This document shows positions 6,423-12,703 of a stretch of 13,501 nt of DNA, in pieces. Numbering within the stretch: the first letter of the stretch is position 1; each line of letters opens with the position of its first letter. Where the stretch lies: NCBI GenBank assembly GCA_964517075.1, contig CAZFAT010000092.1:1-13501 (forward strand). The letters are read 5' to 3'. The notes below the pieces were generated by a model. The model was not told the origin of the DNA. It did no database searches and was given only the letters and a program-made list of their open reading frames with translations. Made by a program: the position numbers and the translations under genes. This DNA comes from CAZFAT01 sp964517075 (GTDB lineage Bacteria > Acidobacteriota > Vicinamibacteria > Vicinamibacterales > SCN-69-37).

Positions 6423-6531
6423 ACACGCGAGCGATCGGGCTTCAATCCATCTTGGCAGGCGGCTTGTACTGCGGGCCTTCAGCGCGCACCGCCACCCCCG
6501 GTCACTTGCAGAGCGGGCCCACGATACGGCC

Positions 6532-7251
6532 TCATCGCGACGCTACGACGAGCACAGCCGCGGCGGCGTATGAGCCACGCGGCCGCGCGACCGTTGAATA
6601 CACTCCCTGCCTGATCGGGTCGTTGTCGTTGAAGGTCCGTCGCTTGGACACGTGGTCGCGATACGGTTGCCACTCAGCGAAGACTTCCCCGCTGATCTCG
6701 TCAGGAAAGAAAATCTGACTCGCCACGACTTCCTTGCCCCCGAGAAAGACCTTGAAGTGGACGTGTGGCGTACGGCCACCGTACCAGCTCGGGAATATCG
6801 TGCGGAACTGCACGTTGCCCTGCGCGTCGGTGAACTGAGTTCCTCGCAGGTACTGTTGACCGACGGCAGCCGCAGGAGAGATGCCGCCGACCCCGGATTG
6901 CTTCTCATACCCGGAATACAGCCCGACGGCGTCAGCGTGCCACACATCGACGCGCGCGTTGGCGAGTGTCGCGCAGTCCCCGGCGCGCACGACCTGCATC
7001 GCCAACTGCAGCGGTGCACCGGGCTGACCCGACGTGATATCGGCCCGGACCAGCCTGGGATCCAGGTAGAACGGTCCTTCGCCCGCCTCGGGCGTCAGCA
7101 CGCAGCTGCGGGAGATTTGCGCCCATGCGTGCTCGGCGCCCATGGCCGATACGACGAGCCCCGAGAGGCCGATGAGGGCCCGGCGTCTGCCGACGTCCAC
7201 CCGACTCGGCTGCCACGTGGGTTCCGACCGTTGTGCTCGAATACCTGTCAT
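6532..7251 (-). CDS. Exported intradiol ring-cleavage dioxygenase homologue
   Basis: Non-haem Fe(III) dioxygenases of this family (protocatechuate 3,4- and catechol 1,2-dioxygenases) open catechol rings between the two hydroxyls. The 239-residue product carries the expected iron ligands: Tyr112 (in WHADAVGLYSGY), Tyr157 (FPSWYGGRTPHVHF), His163 and His165. The family entry motif LTPEAGEGPFYLD is at 52-64. An N-terminal GRRRALIGL, a hydrophobic run and AWA|Q (cleavage about residue 44) form a Tat-type signal, consistent with export after cofactor loading; extracellular members of this family are known. The start at 7251 is backed by GAGAGGTGAG just upstream. No other aromatic-degradation genes are adjacent, so the substrate (lignin- or humic-type catechols, or another) is unknown. 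The C-terminal tail is Ala/Val-rich without a clear function. Confidence 0.93.
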   Translation of the reverse strand: MTGIRAQRSEPTWQPSRVDVGRRRALIGLSGLVVSAMGAEHAWAQISRSCVLTPEAGEGPFYLDPRLVRADITSGQPGAPLQLAMQVVRAGDCATLANARVDVWHADAVGLYSGYEKQSGVGGISPAAAVGQQYLRGTQFTDAQGNVQFRTIFPSWYGGRTPHVHFKVFLGGKEVVASQIFFPDEISGEVFAEWQPYRDHVSKRRTFNDNDPIRQGVYSTVARPRGSYAAAAVLVVASR

Positions 7252-7275
7252 CGCTCACCTCTCAATCACGACGAG

Positions 7276-7281
7276 AGCATA
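7276..7281 (-). promoter_or_regulatory. Candidate -10 element (TATGCT) for the dioxygenase gene
   Basis: On the minus strand TATGCT lies 24 bp before the ATG, in GC-rich surroundings, preceded by GGGG. No good -35 match is seen 16-19 bp further upstream. It is offered only because of its position and its similarity to the other candidate -10 boxes in the window. Confidence 0.3.
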
Positions 7282-7349
7282 CCCCGCTCCTCACACGTTG
7301 CGACGACATGCGTCGTGCGACGGGGTGCGCGTCCGCGACGGGCAGACTT

Positions 7350-7374
7350 CGTTCCCTTCGGCAGCGAAGGGACG
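7350..7374. repeat. Hairpin with bulge
   Basis: CGTTCCCTTCG, a GCAG loop, then CGAAGGGACG: seven perfect pairs next to the loop and three more after a one-base bulge. It lacks a T-tract, lies in a gene-free stretch, and its role is unknown. Confidence 0.35.
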
Positions 7375-7540
7375 AGATTGGAGCGAAGCATTGCCGCAGG
7401 GCACGGTGGGCGCCCTGTCTCCATTGCTGCAGTTGCCATCCGATTCAGGCGCCGAAGGCGACCGTCAGCTCATCGGTTGTCAGACCGCACCTCACTGGCG
7501 GGTGTGTTCTGCTGAACCGATCCCAATAGGCTACCGACCG

Positions 7541-7684
7541 CCTCCGCGGTGAGGAGATCCGGGTCGCGCGAGAGGTGTGCCTCGATCAGATCGATGCGCC
7601 CCCGATGGAGCGCCATCACCGGCGTATCGGGCAGCTCGAGGCCGTGCTCGACGTACATCTCCAGGATGCGGTGCTTGGCTGGCG
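7541..7684 (-). pseudogene. Ankyrin-repeat protein fragment
   Basis: A minus-strand frame contains RILEMYVEHGLELPDTPVMA followed by LHRGRIDLIEAHLSRDPDLLT. This matches the helix-turn-helix layout of ankyrin repeats (LE-YVEHG-ELPDTP, A-HRG-IDLIEAHL) and a bacterial ankyrin protein type I recall. An intact protein would have several more repeats on both sides. Here the downstream part changes to unrelated sequence and stops at 7470, and the upstream part is not ankyrin-like. It is therefore the remnant of a longer gene. It lies about 150 bp downstream of the operon end on the same strand and has no evident start or ribosome-binding site. Confidence 0.6.
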
Positions 7685-7833
7685 GGTTCCGACTTCGCGG
7701 CCGCCGGTCAGCTACTCGCGACCATAGACACGCCGGGCGCGAGAGCCTCACCCACTGCGCCTCAATTGCCAGGGACTCGCAGACGGTGGCCGCCACCAGC
7801 AGCACCACACGGCACGCGCCCGCCAGAAGGCGC

Positions 7834-8643
7834 TCATCGCGGGGCCACGCGCGCCGGGGCGACCGGCGCGGGAATGTCGCAAGGACGCGGATTCCATTTC
7901 GACGGGTCCGCCTCCTTCTTGAACTGCGAGCTGATCACGAACTCCTGCGTCAGATACTCAGGGTCCTGAACCACGGTGGTGACGATCAGCCACGTCCCGT
8001 CCTCCGGCAGGGTGAAGCTGTCGAAGAATTCCTTCACGACCGCGCGCTCGCTGTAGGGCACGCCGTTCGGACGCAGGTAGCCCGCGGTGAGGTTCGTGGT
8101 CACGACTTCGAGCGAGCCGCCGCGAGCCGCGGCGCCGCGGCCGAAGATTCCGCGATTCTGCGGTTGCCGGAACCACCGCGCCTCGGAATATCCTTGCAGG
8201 GTTCGCGCGCCCCCTTGACTCGTTCGTCCGAAGTGAAAGCGGCGGGTCTGGGAACCGGCATCGGACTCCATCACGAGCGTGGAATCGTTCTCCCAGCGGA
8301 TGCGCAGGCGTCCGGGTTGGCGAATCACTCCCGGCGGCCCGAACGCCTTGCACAGATGACCGCCCGCGCGATCCGCGGCCAGGTCCCACGCCTCTGCACG
8401 CTTCCGTCCAACAGGATTCAGCGGCACGCTGGCGGTGTCGCCTTTCGGCGGCGTGACCATTCGCCACCGCCAGTCCTCGGTGATCACCGAGACCCATTGC
8501 CCGGTGAGGTCGATCAACGCGCCCTCGCGCGCGTTGCCAATCCCACCGGCGCGACCCTGTCCCATGGCGGACTCGGACATTGCTGTCGCGATCATCAGCA
8601 CCGCCGCGGCTGCGGAACACGCCCGACTGCCTGGGAGGATCAT
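7834..8643 (-). CDS. Exported protein of unknown function, paralogue of the 9578-10435 product
   Basis: This is the last gene of the minus-strand operon. Its ATG (8641-8643) overlaps the TGA of the preceding MBL gene as ATGA, which suggests coupled translation and fixes the start. The 269-residue product has an Ala-rich signal peptide (about 1-28, SAMG|Q). The mature N-terminal part opens with ALIDLTGQWVSVITEDWRWR. The C-terminal block (about 181-247) reads SLEVVTTNLTAGYLRPNGVP, then ERAVVKEFFDSF, then LIVTTVVQDPEYLTQEFVIS. The same block occurs in the paralogue two genes upstream. The tail is Pro-rich with one Cys (RPCDIPAPVAPA). I recognise no catalytic motif. The beta-rich composition and the order of conserved blocks suggest a periplasmic or surface beta-fold protein. 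Its function is unknown. Confidence 0.88.
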   Translation of the reverse strand: MILPGSRACSAAAAVLMIATAMSESAMGQGRAGGIGNAREGALIDLTGQWVSVITEDWRWRMVTPPKGDTASVPLNPVGRKRAEAWDLAADRAGGHLCKAFGPPGVIRQPGRLRIRWENDSTLVMESDAGSQTRRFHFGRTSQGGARTLQGYSEARWFRQPQNRGIFGRGAAARGGSLEVVTTNLTAGYLRPNGVPYSERAVVKEFFDSFTLPEDGTWLIVTTVVQDPEYLTQEFVISSQFKKEADPSKWNPRPCDIPAPVAPARVAPR

Positions 8644-9581
8644 GGCTTCGCCCTGCGGAGGTCGCGATAGATGGCGTCGATGAACATATCGCTCGTCCAG
8701 TCGCTCCGGCTCTCGAACAATCCGTCGTAGTCCATCGTCGGCCTGGCGCGCTTCACCTGCTCCGGCGGGAGTCCCTTCCCGACCATTGCGCGGACCCGAT
8801 CGCGGATGATCGTCACCATGTCGCGATAGTTGGCGACGTCGGTCTCGTCGCTCAGCCTCCCGCGGCCCGGGATCACGACCGTGCCGCCCTCCTGGTTCTC
8901 TCCCGGCACCGTGAGATCCAGCACGCGATTCAGCCCCTCGATGATTCCGGCAATGGTGCCGCCGCGCTCGGGATCGAAGCGCGGATATCCCGTCGTATCG
9001 AAGATCGCGCCGGTGCAGACGACGTCCGAGCGGCGAAAGAAGACGATCGTGTCGCCGTCGCTGGTGGCCGCGGTCACGTGAAACAGCTGCACGGCTTCGC
9101 CGTTCGAGAAGATCGACCACTCCGGTGCGAAGTACGTATCGGTCGGCCAGGCGTCCGAGGGAACTGAGCCCGCGCTCATCCTGTTCAGCACGTTGAGGTG
9201 CGCGATGATCGACGCGCGCGCATCGAGACCACGCGGGTCGATCGAGTCGATGACGCGGATGTAGCGCCCCGCCTTGGAGATCGTCGCCGCGCCTCCGGCC
9301 TGCTGATCGCCGCCGCTGGTGAGCACGACGTGCCGAATCGGGCGAGGACTCAGGCCGCGTACGGCTTCGAGCACCCGCGCGCTCATTGCCGCGGGCTGCG
9401 TATCGACCATCAGCGGACCCTCAGCCCCGACTTGCACCGCGGAGTTGCCGCCGGGACCAACGAGCACATAGATGCTTCCCTGAGCCGGAAGGACCGTGAG
9501 ATCTCCCTGGGCCTCGATGACAACCAGCGCCGCCACCACCACCGTGGCCGCGGCCACGCACCGCCTGACGAGTCGTCTCAT
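8640..9581 (-). CDS. Exported metallo-beta-lactamase-fold protein lacking the metal ligands
   Basis: The 313-residue product has an N-terminal signal or anchor (MRRLVRRCVAAATVVVAALV, about 1-25). It then follows the MBL-fold hydrolase layout: SIYVLVGPGGNSAVQVG, LMVDTQPA, IRHVVLTSGGDQQAGGAA, HVTAATSDGDTIVFFRRSDV, GAIFDTTGYPRFD and VVIPGRGRLSDETDV. In active relatives these read THxHxDHxGG, AHTDGD, GDIF and GHGRLSD. Every ligand is changed here: the HxHxDH positions are S89, G91, Q93 and Q94, the AHTDGD His is Thr, the GDIF Asp is Ala and the GHG His is Arg. The fold appears kept, so a binding or structural role is more likely than catalysis. Both ends overlap neighbours by ATGA (8640-8643 and 9578-9581), showing tight operon coupling and fixing the ATG at 9581. 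Confidence 0.9.
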   Translation of the reverse strand: MRRLVRRCVAAATVVVAALVVIEAQGDLTVLPAQGSIYVLVGPGGNSAVQVGAEGPLMVDTQPAAMSARVLEAVRGLSPRPIRHVVLTSGGDQQAGGAATISKAGRYIRVIDSIDPRGLDARASIIAHLNVLNRMSAGSVPSDAWPTDTYFAPEWSIFSNGEAVQLFHVTAATSDGDTIVFFRRSDVVCTGAIFDTTGYPRFDPERGGTIAGIIEGLNRVLDLTVPGENQEGGTVVIPGRGRLSDETDVANYRDMVTIIRDRVRAMVGKGLPPEQVKRARPTMDYDGLFESRSDWTSDMFIDAIYRDLRRAKP

Positions 9582-10435
9582 CGTTCGCGGTCCACCGTGC
9601 GGAGTTGTGTCAGGTAGTCCGGATACATCGTCATCGCGCCACCGCGTGCGGCGCTCACCGGCAGGCCGTGCCGGCTGGCGAACTCGTCGAGATACCGGTT
9701 CTCGCCGGGCAGGTTGTGCGGCACCTCATCACGAGCCCGCTCGATCTCGACCGTCGGGATGCACGAGAACGGGCTCAGTTGAAAGCCCGCGTCGGCCACC
9801 CAGTTCGACGTGCGCACGAACGGCTCGGTGAGATACACCGGATCCTTGACGATGGTGACGAGCGTCAGGTAGTCGCCATGGCGGATGACGTACTCGATGA
9901 GGGTGGCCTTGTCGCTCCGCGGCACGCCGTTGCGGCGCAGCCAGCCCTCTTTCAAGTGAGTGGTTGTCACCTTGAGCATGTCGCCTTCCCACTCGCCGGT
10001 CGAGAAGCCCTGCCAGCTGTGCTGCGCGTAGGGCGACGGGCGTGGACGCCCGTCCATGTAGATCGTCCGGCGGGGCAGCATCCACATGAGCGTGGTGTGC
10101 CAGGAGATCACGTCCTGCGAGACCGGATCGACTGTGCTCGTGATCCGCATGCTCGCCGGACCGCGCGGTCCGTAGTCGGCCGGGTGCGGCTCGCACTGCC
10201 GCTCGAGCATCGTCCACTTCCCGGCGTCCCACGAGTCGGCGCGCAGGCGCGCCGCGTCGTTGATCGGCAGCCCGACGTAATCGCCGATCTCGGGGCCGGC
10301 GCCGCGTTCGGGTAGGTCTTCGTGGAACCGCTGTCCCCAGCCGCCCGCGAGCTCGACGTGGGCAAGGAGGGTGCCACCGAGCACGAGGCTGACCGCGAGC
10401 GAGAGAGAGATCACATGGAACCGGCGGAGAGACAT
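9578..10435 (-). CDS. Exported protein of unknown function, paralogue of the 7834-8643 product
   Basis: The 285-residue product has a signal peptide (MSLRRFHVISLSLAVSLVLG, cleaved near residue 25, LLA|H). It starts at 10435, with GAGGTAG about nine bases upstream; that ribosome-binding site contains the stop codon of the preceding gene. Recognisable blocks are LPINDAARLRADSW (56-69), a Cys-containing LERQCEPHP (77-85), a Trp/Met-rich WHTTLMWMLPRRTIYMDGRP (112-131) and STGEWEGD (145-152). The shared core follows: LKVTTTHLKEGWLRRNGVPR, then YLTLVTIVKDPVYLTEPFV. The C-terminal third is unique to this copy. This block order is familiar from hypothetical secreted acidobacterial proteins; no biochemical role is known to me. 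It overlaps the MBL gene by ATGA. Confidence 0.9.
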   Translation of the reverse strand: MSLRRFHVISLSLAVSLVLGGTLLAHVELAGGWGQRFHEDLPERGAGPEIGDYVGLPINDAARLRADSWDAGKWTMLERQCEPHPADYGPRGPASMRITSTVDPVSQDVISWHTTLMWMLPRRTIYMDGRPRPSPYAQHSWQGFSTGEWEGDMLKVTTTHLKEGWLRRNGVPRSDKATLIEYVIRHGDYLTLVTIVKDPVYLTEPFVRTSNWVADAGFQLSPFSCIPTVEIERARDEVPHNLPGENRYLDEFASRHGLPVSAARGGAMTMYPDYLTQLRTVDRER

Positions 10436-10440
10436 GTCTG

Positions 10441-12579
10441 CTACCTCGCCAGCGGGTCGGGCCGCAGCTGGAACTTTACCACCGCGCTCCGAGTGCCAAG
10501 ACCGCCTTCCATGTGCCACACAGCGTTCGGTCCGTAGTCCGCGTAGACGGCTCGACCCTTCCAGCCGGCCTTCGGATCGTCGATGCGGCCGTCCATCCCT
10601 CGCGAGAAGAATCCGAGCGGATACGGCACGCGGAACACCAGCCAGGTTCCGTCCGGCCGCAACGCCAGCAGCGAATCGGAGTTCGTGCCATTCGCGAACG
10701 GCGTATTGGTGCCGAGACCGAAGGTGTCGAAGCGGTCCACGAAGTTGTAGTACTGGAAGTCCACTGCAACGTCGCCTCGCACGCCCCTGAATCGCGGCCC
10801 AGGCACCGGATAGAGCGTCCAACCCTCACGGCAGTGCTGTCCGCTGGTCGCCGACGGACCCTGCAGGGGACCCTTGCACGTGCGGCGGTCGAAGCTGGCG
10901 AGATGCCCGCTGCTCGCCAGCGCCGTCCAGATCACGCCGTTGGAATCGACGTCGATTCCGCGCGGTGTGTAGCCGACGACGCCCGCCGCGGGATCGAACG
11001 GCGGCTCGTAGGCCTCGCCCACACACGTCTTGGGATCGATGCGGATGATCTTGCCGGGCATCGGGCCAGGCGCCGCGCCCCAGACGCTGCCGTCACTCGG
11101 ATGAGGAATCACGCTGTAGATCACGCTCACCGCAATCTGCCGATCGACGGCAGGATCGACCTTGCCGTCCTGATTCAAGTCGTGATACCCGCGGCACCAG
11201 CCTTGGGCCTTGGCCTCGTCGCCGGTCTCGTCGAGGAGGCGCGTGTTGATCCAGCCGATCGCACCGCTGAAGACGCCGTTGCCGTACAGCGTTTCGTCCT
11301 TGTCGCCGGCAAACTGCACGTGGTGCGTGTCGAAGCAGATGTTCACCTGCTTGAACTGCCGTGTGTTCGGGTCGAAGTACTGCACCTGCCGGAAGCTGCT
11401 CTTCTGCGGCGCGAGGGCTGCCGACGGATGCGTTCCGCAGAACGCCGGCTGGTCCTCGGGCCTGCGGAAGCGCGACGACATCCACACCCGTCCCTTGGCA
11501 TCCATCGCCGCGTGATTGGTGATCGCAGGGTCGAACCAGTACAGCTTGTCGCCCCAGTACGGCGACGGCACGGGCATATTCTGCGCCTTGCCCGGCGGCA
11601 CCTTCGGATCGAGCACCGGGATCCGAAGCTCCTGCGCCGAGTGTTCCAGCGGATCGACGATGAGGAATCCGTCGTTGCCCCAGTCGACGCCGTAGATCGG
11701 CCCGTAGGCGTTGGCGGTGGGGTTGCGCTTGTCGGTCGTCAGCTCGTCGTGCGCGAACGTCGCCGGACCGCCCCAGTCCCACATGGTCAGCACGAGATTG
11801 CGCTCGACACCCTGCGGACGAGTCGGCACCGGCGGGATGTCGCCGCGCGAGACACGATCCGTCCAGTTGGCGAACATCTCGAGACCGCGCCGGCGTCCCA
11901 GGCCGGTCACCATGTTGCTCATGCCCTGGCCGTCCTGCCCGACCTGGACGCGGGTATCCCATGCCGCCATGCTCGACGCGAACGCCCCGAGCGCCTTCGG
12001 GATCTCGCGCGTCGCCTGGTTGCCCATCTGATGACAGACGTTGCAGTTGGCTTTGATCTGATTGATCCAGTGGTGCTGCGTGCGCATCTCGGGCGCGATA
12101 CCGTTGCCGGCCTCTCCGGTCCCCGGAAATTCCTTCTCGGCAGGAACATCAATCAGCGAGTACCAGTAGTTCGCCGGGTAGACTCGCGCCGCCGTCCGCG
12201 CGTCAGGAGCGACGATGGCGGTCAAGGCGAGCGCGCGTCCGGGCAGCGAGCGGACAGGGGCGGAGTCGATCAGCCCATACCCGCGGACCCAAATGGTGAA
12301 GGTCGCCTTCGCCGGCAGATCCGGAAGCAGATAACGCCCGCGATCGTCGGTGACGACGATCGTGCGGAACTTCGTCGGCGTATCGGTGGTTTCCGCGATC
12401 ACCCAGACTCCGGCCTCGGGACCGCCTGCGCTCGTGACCACGCCGGCGATGTCGTCGGCGTCGATCGGAATCGGCGCGGCGCCGCCACGTCCCGCGCCCT
12501 GCTGCCCGGCTGACGCCCAGATGGACCAGCTGCTCAGCACGCCTGCTGCGACGACCAGTAACCGCTGTCGCCTTCCCAT
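10441..12579 (-). CDS. Exported monohaem protein: carboxypeptidase-regulatory-like domain plus beta-propeller
   Basis: First gene of the operon, encoding 712 residues. Signal peptide MGRRQRLLVVAAGVLSSWSI ends at ASA|GQQ (about residue 24). Residues about 43-110 form a carboxypeptidase-regulatory-like (transthyretin-type) domain, GVVTSAGGPEAGVWVIAETT through TDDRGRYLLPDLPAK. A c-type haem site CNVCH lies at 179-183, the only CxxCH in the protein. From about 270 to the end, repeated beta-strand units (DAKGRVWMSSRF, DETLYGNGVFSG, SDGSVWGAAPGP, IDVDSNGVIWTALA, ALRPDGTWLVFRV) suggest an NHL/SMP-30/Vgb-like propeller. One loop, DLNQDGKVD (467-475), resembles an EF-hand or dockerin calcium loop. Start ATG 12579 follows a GAGGTGAGGAG ribosome-binding site. 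It is probably a periplasmic or surface electron-transfer or binding protein; its partner is unknown. Confidence 0.9.
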   Translation of the reverse strand: MGRRQRLLVVAAGVLSSWSIWASAGQQGAGRGGAAPIPIDADDIAGVVTSAGGPEAGVWVIAETTDTPTKFRTIVVTDDRGRYLLPDLPAKATFTIWVRGYGLIDSAPVRSLPGRALALTAIVAPDARTAARVYPANYWYSLIDVPAEKEFPGTGEAGNGIAPEMRTQHHWINQIKANCNVCHQMGNQATREIPKALGAFASSMAAWDTRVQVGQDGQGMSNMVTGLGRRRGLEMFANWTDRVSRGDIPPVPTRPQGVERNLVLTMWDWGGPATFAHDELTTDKRNPTANAYGPIYGVDWGNDGFLIVDPLEHSAQELRIPVLDPKVPPGKAQNMPVPSPYWGDKLYWFDPAITNHAAMDAKGRVWMSSRFRRPEDQPAFCGTHPSAALAPQKSSFRQVQYFDPNTRQFKQVNICFDTHHVQFAGDKDETLYGNGVFSGAIGWINTRLLDETGDEAKAQGWCRGYHDLNQDGKVDPAVDRQIAVSVIYSVIPHPSDGSVWGAAPGPMPGKIIRIDPKTCVGEAYEPPFDPAAGVVGYTPRGIDVDSNGVIWTALASSGHLASFDRRTCKGPLQGPSATSGQHCREGWTLYPVPGPRFRGVRGDVAVDFQYYNFVDRFDTFGLGTNTPFANGTNSDSLLALRPDGTWLVFRVPYPLGFFSRGMDGRIDDPKAGWKGRAVYADYGPNAVWHMEGGLGTRSAVVKFQLRPDPLAR

Positions 12580-12703
12580 GCTCGCTCCTCACCTCGGCCA
12601 CGACCCCGACGCGCGCCGCGGCGCGGTCAGTCCGAGGACACGCATTGCCGACGCCAAGTTGTACGTGTAGACTCGCCCGAAAGTCCTGAGGAAAACGCTG
12701 AAA
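12580..12703. promoter_or_regulatory. Divergent promoter region between operon and regulator
   Basis: These 124 bp separate two divergent genes, so promoters for both directions should lie here. For the plus-strand regulator a plausible sigma-70 pair is TTGCCG (12645-12650), 17 bp, then TAGACT (12668-12673), 31 bp before the ATG. A perfect 14-bp palindrome CGCGCCGCGGCGCG lies at 12612-12625, between the two starts, and could be an operator. The operon's own promoter could not be picked out. Confidence 0.5.

Larger units (their letters stand above)
5903..6531. other. Gene-debris stretch between exported pair and dioxygenase
   Basis: No complete gene was found. The stretch contains a paired GGGTACAG repeat, a tRNA 3'-end-like remnant, GAGCGAAGCGAG repeats and a DUF433 fragment, each listed separately. 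A plus-strand frame ending at 6268 has a plausible C-terminal tail (EWLAALDDFRLWLICAA), but its upstream part crosses the att-like and repeat sequence. It is either a small remnant of an unknown gene or chance. Confidence 0.5.
7252..7833. other. Gap with ankyrin-protein fragment and hairpin
   Basis: This is 582 bp between the dioxygenase start and the end of the exported-protein operon. It contains a candidate dioxygenase -10 element, a hairpin (7350-7374) and the ankyrin-type fragment. From 7282 to 7530 I see no convincing reading frame on either strand. Confidence 0.5.

Noticed and set aside
7549..8670. 373-codon plus-strand open frame
   Set aside because: It is antisense to the exported protein at 7834-8643 and the ankyrin fragment. 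It has no protein-like features.
10513..12513. 666-codon plus-strand open frame
   Set aside because: It lies wholly antisense to the 712-residue haem-propeller gene. Its product is an Arg/His/Asp/Val-rich mix without domains or a signal peptide, as expected for the mirror of a GC-rich gene.
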